In this document: piece by piece, positions 1-7,517 of the stretch
How positions within the stretch are numbered: position 1 is the stretch's first letter
How the letters are laid out: each line of letters opens with the position of its first letter
Assembly (NCBI GenBank): GCA_965222535.1
Contig: OZ244957.1
Location: forward strand, 186,001 to 250,000
Length of the DNA stretch: 64,000 nt
Source: G965222535 sp965222535
Lineage (GTDB): Bacteria > Pseudomonadota > Gammaproteobacteria > HK1
Direction: 5' to 3'
The notes under the pieces: model-generated
Seen by the model: only the letters and a program-made list of their open reading frames with translations
Told to the model about the DNA's origin: nothing
Database searches by the model: none
Position numbers and translations under genes: made by a program

Positions 1-267
1 CCACACGTCGCGTTGACGCAAGACCCTTATCTTAAGGGCGATGTTAAGCGCCAATCCGTTTTCCATGGCATCCAGCGCATCGGCGTTGAAAGCATAGGAA
101 ATTTTCATGTCGGCGTGATAAACACCGTCTGACAGATACGAGTCAGCGTCGATGATGGTAAATTCAGCCGCCGCTGGTCGCACCAACAGCACCAAGCTGA
201 CGCTCAGCATCAGCACCCTCAGCCCATGTTTTACACGCACAGGAACAGAAGTTTTATAAGGCCACAT
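1..267 (-). CDS. DUF4390 family protein, N-terminal part (runs off the window)
   Basis: The gene reads leftward from an ATG at 267 and leaves the window at base 1, so only about 89 N-terminal codons are visible. It opens with a signal-peptide-like stretch (a basic VRVKHG, then a hydrophobic run ending PAAAE), followed by a segment typical of DUF4390: YHADMKISYAF, then ALDAMENGLALNIALKIRVLRQRDVW. In this family the central region with an nG-x-L pattern followed by R-x-R and W is characteristic. The function is unknown; members are secreted or envelope proteins often found near rsmB and ntrYX in proteobacteria. The leader just upstream is the end of the dispersed repeat seen before other genes here (positions 268-310). 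Family assignment is fairly confident, the role is not known. Confidence 0.7.
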   Translation of the reverse strand, partial: MWPYKTSVPVRVKHGLRVLMLSVSLVLLVRPAAAEFTIIDADSYLSDGVYHADMKISYAFNADALDAMENGLALNIALKIRVLRQRDVW

Positions 268-841
268 AGAGAAACTTCAACGGGATGGGGGGGAAGGGAT
301 ATGATCACATAGAACGTACAGGAGTTGATTTATACATGTTACTTGAAGGTGCAGGAAAGGGCTATTTTTCATGCTCTCATTCCAGAGCTCCACCCGAAGT
401 CCTTTCCAGAGCGTTTCTCGAAGCCCAACAGTAGGCGTCGAGTAAGAACTGCGGTCATGCAGGGGATAGGGGGTTGGGGAAAGGGGGCGTGACGATGGCT
501 TACTACAGAGAGAAGTAACCAATCCCCCCTTTCCCCAATATGAACGTCTTTTGGCCACTCCCTGAAAAAGCAAGTGCAGCTTGGTTTTTCAGGATTAAAA
601 AACGTATTAGATTCCAGAGCCTCACCCGAAGCCCTTTTCCAGAGCGTTTAACGAAGCCGGCCTCCCAGAGGGATCCACGTGTAGCATAGGAGTGTGCTCA
701 ATCAAACATCTTCAAGTAACATGGGTTTATAGTGCTTGCTTCACGCATGGCGAGGCTGGCGCAGGCGCTCTCTTTTGGGGCTTCGCCACCATCCGACGCT
801 GAATATGCCAACAGTCCCGAGCCCTACGCAGAAAACGGAAC
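268..841. repeat. Repeat-filled gap between erpA and the DUF4390 gene
   Basis: No credible gene. At 268-310 lies the end of a family-1 repeat abutting the DUF4390 start. At 330-375 there is a motif with TTACTTGAAGGTGCAGG and CTCATTCCAGAGC that recurs near 5530, 10800 and 53265. From about 520 to 640 lies a family-2 repeat in reverse orientation, with a hairpin at 561-593 (arms CCTGAAAAAGCAAG and CTTGGTTTTTCAGG, one mismatch) followed by GATTAAAAAA and CCAGAGCC. Positions 700-720 carry ATCTTCAAGTAACATG, also found near 53795. Confidence 0.7.
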
Positions 842-1207
842 TCAGGCCGAGAACGACATCCCGCAGCCGCAGGTGGTAGTCGCATTGGGGTTGATGATGA
901 CAAACCTTGAACCTTGCAGGTCCTCTTTGTAATCAACCTTGGAGCCAATCAGGTATTGGTAACTCATCGGATCGATCACCAGTTGTACGCCTTCATGGCT
1001 AACCACCCAGTCATCTTCCGCCACCCGATCTTCAAGCTCGAATCCATACTGAAACCCCGAGCAACCACCACCTTCTATATAAACTCTCAGTAACGCTGTT
1101 TGGTGTTGATGTTTGCAGCTCAGTTGCTCAATTTTGCGAGCTGCCTGAAAGGTTAGCTGGATCTGGGTTGTGGTGCTTGCCGCAAGCACATGGTCAGGCT
1201 CTGCCAT
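842..1207 (-). CDS. erpA: Iron-sulfur cluster insertion protein ErpA
   Basis: A 121-residue A-type carrier that receives Fe-S clusters from the assembly machinery and passes them to apo-enzymes in the cytoplasm. The three cluster-binding cysteines are visible: C49 in GGGCSGFQYGFELED, and C113 and C115 in the C-terminal CGCGMSFSA. The block YIEGGGCSGFQYGF, the DPMSYQYLIGSKVDY segment and the end match ErpA better than IscA or SufA. The N-terminal ten residues are slightly longer than in E. coli. A GGAG sits about ten bases before the ATG. It lies downstream of dinD on the same strand, but the 130-base gap and unrelated function do not suggest an operon. Confidence 0.93.
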   Translation of the reverse strand: MAEPDHVLAASTTTQIQLTFQAARKIEQLSCKHQHQTALLRVYIEGGGCSGFQYGFELEDRVAEDDWVVSHEGVQLVIDPMSYQYLIGSKVDYKEDLQGSRFVIINPNATTTCGCGMSFSA

Positions 1208-1337
1208 TGGTAGTTCTCCGTATATTTTTAATGTTTTCGTAACGTTAATGGATTTGTTTATGGGGTTTATAAGCGTTCTGTAACATTCCGTATGTAGCTA
1301 CTGTGAAACATGTTCATGGAGGGTTTACTTATCAGGA

Positions 1338-2207
1338 TTATTCGGTGCACTTGATTAATTTTTGTCCAATTTTTTGAATTCCTTTTGAGATGATCTGAGC
1401 GCCGAGCGTGCTTTTTTTTATGTCTTCTCCAGGAACCAATTCTTCTGGTCGCTGACCGCTAATTCGCTCCATAGCACCCCTCACCTCACGCCCAACTAAA
1501 TTAGCTGCCTGTTCAGATGGGTGTTGCCCACGGATATTTTCATTTTTAAGTTTTGCTTCTGTTTGTGTTAACCTGAATAGGTTTGCTGCCAACTCTTCCT
1601 TCCGCATAAAATCCAATGGTGTGCATTTTTCAGGTATTTTCTTTAATTTCTTCAATTCTTTCAAGCTCATATTGTAAAGGCCCACGTATCCAGCATTCTG
1701 GAAAAGAGCATGATTAAATACGCCTGCGTTTTTTGCTGATGCGCTTAGTGATTTTTCATGCTCACTAACTTCATCACGTATATAGAGGTGCTCGAATTCT
1801 TCTGATCCTTCCACGTAACGGCGGAATGATTCAGCCATGACCGAAAAATATGCTTGGGCACGTGCGACTTCTATTTTTTTGGTGTCAGCATTCATGGCCA
1901 CGAGATAACAAGCAAACCTTGATAAGCGATGATCCGTAACCTTTTTCCCATCAATCTCTCGGAACTCTTGGGTGAAATTATTAACTACGTCAATACCGAG
2001 AGAAGTGCAAATGCTGATAGCTTTGTTGATCGCGTTGCGGAATGAAAGGAATGACTGATAACCAAGATATTTCATCAGATCGTTTGCGTACCAATAGGTG
2101 TTGCCGTTTTCTATTGATAGTTTATTAAAGCTTATTTCTTTTTCGGAGAAATGAAATACGTCTTCTTGGTTCAATGGCTCAAACAAATCCATATTTTTTT
2201 GAATCAT
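1338..2207 (-). CDS. dinD: DNA damage-inducible protein D (DinD-like, Bro-N domain)
   Basis: About 289 residues from the ATG at 2207. The N-terminal half has the Bro-N/antirepressor pattern (YWYANDLMKYLGYQSFLSFRNAINKAI) and the DinD-type block HRLSRFACYLVAMNADTKKIEVARAQAYFSVMAE. The C-terminal half is rich in Lys and Glu and contains LFRLTQTEAKLKNENI. E. coli DinD is LexA-controlled and linked to RecA inhibition; I see no clear SOS box in the repeat-derived leader here. An in-frame ATG at 2282 lies inside the upstream repeat, so the 25 extra residues it would add are repeat-coded; the ATG at 2207, seven bases after a CGAGG, is preferred. Codon use is more A/T rich than its neighbours, which suggests acquired DNA. 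Confidence 0.8.
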   Translation of the reverse strand: MIQKNMDLFEPLNQEDVFHFSEKEISFNKLSIENGNTYWYANDLMKYLGYQSFLSFRNAINKAISICTSLGIDVVNNFTQEFREIDGKKVTDHRLSRFACYLVAMNADTKKIEVARAQAYFSVMAESFRRYVEGSEEFEHLYIRDEVSEHEKSLSASAKNAGVFNHALFQNAGYVGLYNMSLKELKKLKKIPEKCTPLDFMRKEELAANLFRLTQTEAKLKNENIRGQHPSEQAANLVGREVRGAMERISGQRPEELVPGEDIKKSTLGAQIISKGIQKIGQKLIKCTE

Positions 2208-2310
2208 TGGGGAACCTCGAAAAAACCTCATCGGGATGGAGGGGGTGAGGGGAAAAACATCATCACATGCAACGTAAGTCATTGATTTATAATCCTTCCC
2301 TCAATAGACA
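2208..2310 (-). repeat. Family-1 repeat abutting the dinD start codon
   Basis: Read on the minus strand it runs from CTATTGAGGGAAGG through TTATAAATCAATGACTTACG to CATCCCGATGAGG and TTTTTTCGAGGTTCCCC, and then comes the dinD ATG. The GAGG near its end is the best Shine-Dalgarno candidate for dinD. Other copies with the same orientation toward a gene are at 268-310, 4063-4160, 5600-5707, 10640-10957, 56935-57048 and 61716-61823. Confidence 0.8.
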
Positions 2311-2321
2311 AGTCGCGCAGG

Positions 2322-2361
2322 GCCTCTCGAAAAGTTAACTTCGTGCAGCTTTTCGAGAGGC
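2322..2361 (-). terminator. Hairpin after lpxH
   Basis: A perfect 13-base inverted repeat (GCCTCTCGAAAAG and CTTTTCGAGAGGC) with a 14-base loop lies just past the lpxH stop. It has no long T tract, so terminator function is likely but not certain. Hairpins with the same CTCGAAAA/TTTTCGAG arms follow guaD (55622-55664) and the DUF924 gene (61675-61705). Confidence 0.55.
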
Positions 2362-2368
2362 AAGAGGA

Positions 2369-3106
2369 TCATGTTAGTTCATCGCACCGGCAAAGGCGAA
2401 AATCACCGTCACGGTACACTAAGACACTATCCTGTTCGTACCAATCGCCGGTTACGATACGCTGAAATTGACGCGGCGGTAGTCCCCACGCATGGATCTT
2501 CGGGCGATGGGTGTGTCCATGGATCAGGAGAGCGCTATCATGGTGCTCAAACAGCGCATCCACTGCAGCGTGGCTGACGTCGGTAATATGAGGCGCTTTG
2601 AGCACGCTGCGCTTATCCGATACTTGTTCCAGAAGCGCCGTCAGTTTGAGTCGAAACCCCATTGGCAGGGACAGAAAAAGCGTCTGGACGAAGCGATTAC
2701 GCACCACCCAGCGCAGCCGCTGGTAGCCCTTATCGCGCACGCACAAGGCATCACCGTGGCTCAGGATCACCCGCTGACCGTCAAGCTCAATAACCGTCGG
2801 ATCGGGCAGCAGCGTACAACCGCTGCGTGATGCAAAATCTTCACCCAACAGAAAATCATGGTTGCCGTGGAGGACGAACAGCGGCACTTCGGATGCCAAC
2901 TCACGCAAGTTTGATATAACCGCTTGGTGCGGTTCGCGAACGTCATCATCGCCCAACCATACGTCAAACAAATCACCAAGGATATACAGCGCATCCGCAC
3001 GGCGCGCCGGATGGCGCAGGAACTTGATAAAGGTGCGCACCGCTTCTGCCCGGAAGCGGCTGAGATGAACATCTGATACGAATAACGTCGTCTTCGCGCA
3101 CGTCAT
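2369..3106 (-). CDS. lpxH: UDP-2,3-diacylglucosamine diphosphatase LpxH
   Basis: A 245-residue calcineurin-like metallophosphoesterase that hydrolyses UDP-2,3-diacylglucosamine to lipid X and UMP in lipid A synthesis, at the inner face of the cytoplasmic membrane. All metal-site motifs are visible in order: FVSDVHLS (about residue 9), LGDLFDVWLGDDD (about 43), LHGNHDFLLG (about 79), LSHGDALC (about 114) and HGHTHRP (about 196). Length matches the family (about 240). It indicates an LPS-bearing Gram-negative. It stands alone between repeat-filled gaps. The upstream ATG at 3106 leaves only seven residues before the first motif, as usual. Confidence 0.95.
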   Translation of the reverse strand: MTCAKTTLFVSDVHLSRFRAEAVRTFIKFLRHPARRADALYILGDLFDVWLGDDDVREPHQAVISNLRELASEVPLFVLHGNHDFLLGEDFASRSGCTLLPDPTVIELDGQRVILSHGDALCVRDKGYQRLRWVVRNRFVQTLFLSLPMGFRLKLTALLEQVSDKRSVLKAPHITDVSHAAVDALFEHHDSALLIHGHTHRPKIHAWGLPPRQFQRIVTGDWYEQDSVLVYRDGDFRLCRCDELT

Positions 3107-3459
3107 GGGTTGTGTTGCAACCGAGCGCAGCGAAAAATCACCGAGCGATTCTTGTGCTGCACCTTAGCTGTGTGATTGAGTGAAAGGGGTTATATGCCTG
3201 CAACCCTTCAAGATGCTTGATTGAACTCGTTTTCATGCTTCGCGTGGGCCTCCCCTATCCTGCTGTGAGAGGGGACAGGGCCGAGGGTGAGGGCGTGTTT
3301 AACACCCCTAAACTCCCTACTCCCTACTCCCTACTCCCTACTCCCTTCCCCCAAGCCCCAAACCCCAAACCCCAGGATCTCCTGCGCCCTCGCCTTAGAG
3401 CCGTGCAGGGCCGAGGGCAGTAGTAACGCTCTGGCATAGCTGGCAATGCTCTGGGAATG
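3107..3459. repeat. Non-coding gap with heptamer microsatellites
   Basis: No gene seen. It contains CTTCAAGATGCTTGATTG followed by TTCGCGTGGGCCTC (also near 10690-10730), then about five copies of the heptamer CTCCCTA at 3312-3346 and three of CCCCAAA at about 3353-3374. The block ending in GCCCTCGCC and GCAGGGCCGAGGGCAG is the tail common to family-2 repeats. Confidence 0.7.
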
Positions 3460-4062
3460 CTACAGCACTGTGATGGATGTGATCACAACGGGCTTGAGCG
3501 GTACATTCTGAAAGCCACCTTGGTTGCGAACGGGTATCTTGGCGATCCGATCGACGACCTCCATACCCGCAGCAACCCAGCCAAATACCGCATACCCCCA
3601 GCCTTTCGCGGTTTTTGATTTAAAGTTCAGAAAATCATTATCGCCGAGGTTGATAAAAAACTGAGACGTTGCCGAATGCGGTTGCGAAGTGCGCGCCATC
3701 GCAATCGTCGTGCGCCGATTCTGCAAACCATTGTGCGCCTCGTTGCGAATCGGTTTGCGCGGTTTCTTACGCACCAGTTGCTCACGAAAACCGCCGCCTT
3801 GGATCATAAAACCATCGATCACCCGGTGAAATATGGTGTTGTTGTAGAAACCCTCGCGTGCATAGCGCAGGAAGTTGACAACGGTAATAGGCGCATTCTG
3901 ACGGTCCAGTTCAAGAACAATATCGCCCAAGCTGGTAGTCATGCGCACACGCACCCAATCCTCAGCGATGGCACTTTCGCCGAACGCCAGCAGCGGCAAC
4001 AGCAGCAGCATGCTACGGGCACGGTACAACGTTTTGCAGAGCAACTGACGCAATTTGTTCAT
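3460..4062 (-). CDS. Periplasmic cyclophilin-type peptidyl-prolyl isomerase
   Basis: About 200 residues from the ATG at 4062. A signal peptide is visible (MNKLRQLLCK..., hydrophobic SMLLLLPLLAF, likely cleavage after SAIA), so it should act in the periplasm. The cyclophilin fold follows: FHRVIDGFMIQGGGF carries the catalytic Arg, then MARTSQPHSATSQFFINL and GYAVFGWVAAGMEVVDRIA, the usual active-site and C-terminal motifs. PpiA-type enzymes catalyse cis-trans isomerisation of Xaa-Pro bonds in envelope proteins. A longer in-frame start at 4218 would add 52 residues coded by the repeat, so it was rejected. A family-1 repeat ends three bases before the ATG and supplies CGAGG. Confidence 0.9.
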   Translation of the reverse strand: MNKLRQLLCKTLYRARSMLLLLPLLAFGESAIAEDWVRVRMTTSLGDIVLELDRQNAPITVVNFLRYAREGFYNNTIFHRVIDGFMIQGGGFREQLVRKKPRKPIRNEAHNGLQNRRTTIAMARTSQPHSATSQFFINLGDNDFLNFKSKTAKGWGYAVFGWVAAGMEVVDRIAKIPVRNQGGFQNVPLKPVVITSITVL

Positions 4063-4160
4063 GAGAACCTCGAAAAACCCTGAAATGGGATAGGGGTTTG
4101 GGGGAAGGGTTGGTATGATCAATTGCGTAAGCCCCCATCCATTATGGAATAATATACCCT
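4063..4160 (-). repeat. Family-1 repeat abutting the cyclophilin start codon
   Basis: On the minus strand it ends ATCCCATTTCAGGG, TTTTTCGAGGTTCTC and then the ATG. The inverted pair GGAAGGG and CCCTTCCCCC, common to families 1 and 2, is present. Its upper end is more diverged than in other copies. Confidence 0.75.
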
Positions 4161-4177
4161 TCCCCGCTACAACACCA

Positions 4178-4230
4178 CAAGAGACCGCCTCAAACAGCCA
4201 GCAAAGCTGGTTATTCAAGGCGGTCTCTTG
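4178..4230. repeat. Nested inverted repeat (13-bp outer arms)
   Basis: Outer arms CAAGAGACCGCCT (4178-4190) and AGGCGGTCTCTTG (4218-4230) pair perfectly. The loop holds a second stem, CCAGC-AAA-GCTGG. No T tract follows on either strand, and no neighbouring gene end explains it as a simple terminator. Confidence 0.6.
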
Positions 4231-4320
4231 ATTCTTCAGGCCTACATACGATATCAGGGGCTACAAGTCGCGCCCCAGTATACCCAATCCAGAGGGTGCT
4301 TGGTAATAACAAAGTGCTGG

Positions 4321-4425
4321 GAACTTCGAAAAAACCCACCGGGCTGGGGGGTGGGGGAAGGGATAGGCTTACCTGTAACGTAAGCTATTGATTATAACCA
4401 TTCTCCCAATAGACCTGCCCCGCTA
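4321..4425 (-). repeat. Family-1 repeat not followed by a gene
   Basis: Contains the usual blocks (GTTATAATCAATAGCTTACG, then CCCTTCCCCCACCC, then GGGTTTTTTCGAAGTTCCC), but on the minus strand no start codon with an open frame follows. It is one of two clear exceptions to the start-codon placement of this family. Confidence 0.7.
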
Positions 4426-4457
4426 ATAGGTACCAACTCATCAGCATCTTTCAAGCG

Positions 4458-5417
4458 TCAATCGGGATCAGCGGTTTGGGTTGTCTCACGCCGCAGCAGA
4501 CGCCATCCGCTGATCGGCACCTTCAGATAAATGGTGTTGGCATCGCTCATCGGCATGCACCCCGCACGCATATTGACTTGTATGGAAGGGAGGAGCAAGC
4601 GCGGCATGCTGAGCGTACGATCGCGCTGTTGGCGCATCGCGACGAACGCCTCTTCGCTGATCAAACGATGGACATGAATATTACTGACGGATTGTTCGCC
4701 GACCGTGGTTTCCCATTGGATATCGCGCCCACTGTGGCCATAATCATGGCAGATGAACAGCCGCATAGTGTCGGGTAAGGATAGGATATTGGTGATTGAG
4801 CGGTAGAGCTGGCCTGCATCGCCTTGCGGGAAATCGGCTCTGGCGGTACCGCTGTCGGGCATGAACAGGGTATCGCCGACGAACAGGCTGTCGCCAATGA
4901 TATGCGTCATACATGCTGGAGTATGCCCTGGGGTATGGATCGCGATGGCTTCCATGCGCCCGATGGCATAGCGCTCACGGTGGCCGAACAGCCGATCGAA
5001 CTGGCGCCCGTCGCAACAGAATTCGTGCCCTTCATGGAATACCGCGGCAAACTGCCGCTGCACTTCGGTGACGTGCGCGCCGATACCGATTTCCCCACCC
5101 AACCGATCCTGGATATACGCTGCCGCCGACAGGTGATCGGCGTGGATATGCGTCTCGATCAACCAATCCAGCACCCACGAGTGGCTGCAGATGGCGTCAA
5201 TCATCAGGTCCGCTTTGTCGTAATTAAGCGCACCGGCGGCATAGTCAATGTCCAACACACTGTCGATAATCGCGCAGTGGTTGGAATCGGGGTCCTTAAC
5301 GATGTAGCTGACGGTATTGGTGCCCTGATCGAAAAATGGATACACTTCAGGGCGCTGTTCAAGGTGCAACTCGAGATTGTCGACGCGGGTATCAATGCGG
5401 GACCTAGCTATCCCCAT
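4458..5417 (-). CDS. MBL-fold hydrolase, ETHE1/Blh persulfide dioxygenase-like
   Basis: A 319-residue metallo-beta-lactamase-fold protein. The first metal motif is THIHADH (H90, H92, D94, H95), the form typical of ETHE1-type persulfide dioxygenases and the related Blh proteins, rather than the THxHxDH of glyoxalase II. It is followed by HTPGHTPACMTHIIGDSLFVGDTLF and by the distal ligand region FICHDYGH. The C-terminal about 80 residues (from QRDRTLSMPRLLLPSIQVNMRAG) are as in the 'MBL fold metallo-hydrolase' group that also contains Blh. A role in sulfide or persulfide oxidation is an inference from the motif; no rhodanese or sulfide quinone reductase gene lies nearby. Confidence 0.8.
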   Translation of the reverse strand: MGIARSRIDTRVDNLELHLEQRPEVYPFFDQGTNTVSYIVKDPDSNHCAIIDSVLDIDYAAGALNYDKADLMIDAICSHSWVLDWLIETHIHADHLSAAAYIQDRLGGEIGIGAHVTEVQRQFAAVFHEGHEFCCDGRQFDRLFGHRERYAIGRMEAIAIHTPGHTPACMTHIIGDSLFVGDTLFMPDSGTARADFPQGDAGQLYRSITNILSLPDTMRLFICHDYGHSGRDIQWETTVGEQSVSNIHVHRLISEEAFVAMRQQRDRTLSMPRLLLPSIQVNMRAGCMPMSDANTIYLKVPISGWRLLRRETTQTADPD

Positions 5418-5599
5418 TTGGTGCCAGCCCCTCGGCGATACGCAGATTCTGAGGCGATGGGATTCATTCGAAACGGTTCGTAAGAGGTCGCTTGGGCGGC
5501 GCTGTTTTTGTGATTATACTGATGCTGCTTGAAGATACAGGAAGGAGCATATTCTTATGATGCTCTGGTTAAGGCATCAAACGCAACCGCTTCGTGTTC

Positions 5600-5707
5600 T
5601 GTTGCGCTTGTCTATTGGGGAAGGGTTATAAATCAACGATTTATGGTGCAGGTGTTCATGCCCCTTCCCCCAACCCCCATCCCGCTTTGGTTTTTCGGTG
5701 TCCCCTA
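5600..5707 (+). repeat. Family-1 repeat abutting tsaB
   Basis: Full-length copy: CTATTGGGGAAGGG, TTATAAATCAACG, a spacer, CCCCTTCCCCCAACCCCC, ATCCCGCTTTGG, then TTTTTCGGTGTCCCCTA and the tsaB ATG. Here the usual CGAGG reads CGGTG, so the Shine-Dalgarno match is weaker than in other copies. Confidence 0.8.
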
Positions 5708-6406
5708 ATGAAAATTCTGGCGCTTGAAACCTCAAGCGATTGGTGCTCCTGTGCGCTGCTTATGGGTAACGAATTACTGGTGCGTGCGGCGCACACGCCG
5801 CAACGCCATAACCAACAGGTGTTGCCGATGATCCAAGGGTTATTGGCTGAAGCCGGGGTGGTGATGGGCGGGTTGACGGCGATCGCCTTCGGTGCCGGTC
5901 CGGGGGCTTTCACTGGAGTGCGCATTGCAACCAGCGTGGCGCAGGGATTAGGCCTTGCCAGCGGCATCGGCTTAGCGCCGATCTCAAGCCTCGCCGCGGT
6001 AGCGCACGATGGTTGGCGCAGGCACCACCAGCGCAATCTGTTGGTCGCCTTTGATGCACGCAGAGGCGAGGTGTATTGGGGCGGTTATCGGTTCAGCGAA
6101 GACGCTATGGCACCAACAGTGGTGATTGCGGAAGCGGTCAGCGAGCCACAGCAAGTGAACGTCCCGCCATCCGACCTGTGGGTCGGCAGCGGTAGCGGCT
6201 GGGACCGGTACCGCCCCTTGCTTGCCGCCCGTGTCGCTGATCGGCTGAAGGCGGTTATCGCAGATCAGCAGCCACAGGCGGCGAGTATCGCTGCACTGGC
6301 GCTACCTGTGGTAGCAAACAATGCGCTCCTCGCTCCACAGCATGCGCTGCCGAATTACTTGCGCCAGCGCATCACAACATCACCGCCGCAACTACCCAGA
6401 CGTTGA
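5708..6406 (+). CDS. tsaB: tRNA threonylcarbamoyladenosine biosynthesis protein TsaB
   Basis: A 232-residue member of the ASKHA fold that, with TsaC, TsaD and TsaE, makes the t6A modification on ANN-decoding tRNAs. TsaB is the non-catalytic scaffold of TsaD. Visible signatures: MKILALETSSDWCSCALL at the N-terminus, HNQQVLPMIQGLLAEAG, and AFGAGPGAFTGVRIATSVAQGLG at about residues 58-80, then FDARRGEVYWGGY. The start at 5708 is chosen because everything upstream in frame is repeat sequence and the TsaB homology begins at this Met. Downstream, the stop codon directly meets a leuB remnant. Confidence 0.92.
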   Translation: MKILALETSSDWCSCALLMGNELLVRAAHTPQRHNQQVLPMIQGLLAEAGVVMGGLTAIAFGAGPGAFTGVRIATSVAQGLGLASGIGLAPISSLAAVAHDGWRRHHQRNLLVAFDARRGEVYWGGYRFSEDAMAPTVVIAEAVSEPQQVNVPPSDLWVGSGSGWDRYRPLLAARVADRLKAVIADQQPQAASIAALALPVVANNALLAPQHALPNYLRQRITTSPPQLPRR

Positions 6407-6602
6407 GCGGCGCCATATGTACACCGACAACTGCACTTACCCGATCGCCATCAACCCACTGCCGTTCAATGCGATCGTCGCCGATAATTTGTTCGGCGAC
6501 CTGTTAGCTGACCTAGTCGGCACGTTGGTGCTGCCTTCGGCTTCGCTATCTGACCTGCCCAAGGCCGTTGACGGAGTGCGGCGAGCGGTTATGCTCGCTT
6601 GA
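6407..6602 (+). pseudogene. Remnant of 3-isopropylmalate dehydrogenase (leuB)
   Basis: About 60 codons in one frame directly after tsaB resemble a piece of the LeuB/isocitrate dehydrogenase family. The read MYTDNCTYPIAINP... FNAIVADNLFGDLLADLVGTL corresponds to the family segment Y-x-DN-x-x...FDVIVTDNLFGDILSDE, and VLPSASLSD matches the LPSASL that follows it. The sequence then jumps to a C-terminal-like tail, so the region between looks deleted. There is no N-terminal NAD-binding half and no plausible ribosome site. I read it as a decayed fragment; a functional small protein is unlikely. Confidence 0.6.
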
Positions 6603-6638
6603 CAGAGGTGCCCCTCAAGGAAGCAGCTGCTGGATTGC

Positions 6639-7517
6639 TCAGGGCGGCGCTTTTTTGTGTACCCATTGTTCTCGGTAGGCGATGAATAACCCGCTGCAGA
6701 TGATCATGGCGGAACCCACCCAGGCCCAGATCTCGGGGACATGGTCAAACCACATATAGCCGAGAATGGTGGCACCGATCAACTCTACATAGATGAATGG
6801 CGAAACCACCGAGACCGGCGCGTATTGGACTGCTTTGACGACCATAAAATGTCCGCCTCCAGCAAAAACCCCGGTGGCGAGAAACATCCACCAGTGGCTG
6901 AGCGTCGCTGGCGTGGTCCAGAACCACGGCAATAATACACTCGTCCCTACCGCGCCGACGATTGTCATATAGGCGATCGACGTTTCTGGGGTATCAGAAT
7001 CCAATACCTTACGGGTATAAATCTGATAGAGCGCGAATACAGCCGCGCCCGCAAGCATTAAAAAGCCGGCGGGATGAAAACCGCCGGAACCGGGACGGAT
7101 AATCACTAAAGCGCCGCTGAGTCCGACTAGCACCGCGAGGATGCGCCGCCAGCCAACCTTTTCTTTGAGGAGCGGAATGGCAAGGAATGTAATGATCACT
7201 GGTGCCGTAAAACTAATCGCAGCCGCGGTTGCAAGGGGGATGAACCACAACGCGCTGAAGTAGCAACTGGTGCACATCAGCAACAGGGTTGAGCGCAGCA
7301 GTTGGAGCCCCGGCTTACGGGTGACTAACAACCCCGATCGGTGCTTGGGCCACAACACGAGCAACACCAGCAGCAAATGCATCGTATAACGCGCCCACAT
7401 TACCTGTACCAACGGATAGTGCTCCAGCAGCAGCTTAGCCGTAGCATTCAGGAAGGGCAGGATCATAACCCCGGCGCACATGAATAAAATCCCCTTCAGT
7501 GGCGACATCAGCAGCAT
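6639..7517 (-). CDS. EamA/DMT-family transporter
   Basis: A 292-residue inner-membrane protein with ten predicted transmembrane segments in two homologous halves, the layout of the drug/metabolite transporter superfamily. The first half starts with LKGILFMCAGVMILPFLNATAKLLLEHYPLVQVMWARY and contains ATAAAISFTAPVIITFLAIPLLKEKVGWRR, the usual EamA end-of-half motif. The second half has APVSVVSPFIYVELIGATILGYMWF. The substrate cannot be told from sequence; family members export amino acids, metabolites or riboflavin-like compounds. The ATG at 7508 (MSPLKG) is an equally good start. It faces tsaB and the leuB remnant convergently. Confidence 0.85.
   Translation of the reverse strand: MLLMSPLKGILFMCAGVMILPFLNATAKLLLEHYPLVQVMWARYTMHLLLVLLVLWPKHRSGLLVTRKPGLQLLRSTLLLMCTSCYFSALWFIPLATAAAISFTAPVIITFLAIPLLKEKVGWRRILAVLVGLSGALVIIRPGSGGFHPAGFLMLAGAAVFALYQIYTRKVLDSDTPETSIAYMTIVGAVGTSVLLPWFWTTPATLSHWWMFLATGVFAGGGHFMVVKAVQYAPVSVVSPFIYVELIGATILGYMWFDHVPEIWAWVGSAMIICSGLFIAYREQWVHKKAPP

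Noticed and set aside
277..948. Short frames around 277-948
   Set aside because: They are translations of repeats or shadows of erpA.
2208..2282. Start of dinD at 2282
   Set aside because: The extra 25 residues lie in repeat sequence that also occurs before unrelated genes.
4083..4218. Longer N-terminus for the cyclophilin (start at 4218)
   Set aside because: The additional 52 residues are coded entirely by a family-1 repeat and precede a normal signal peptide.
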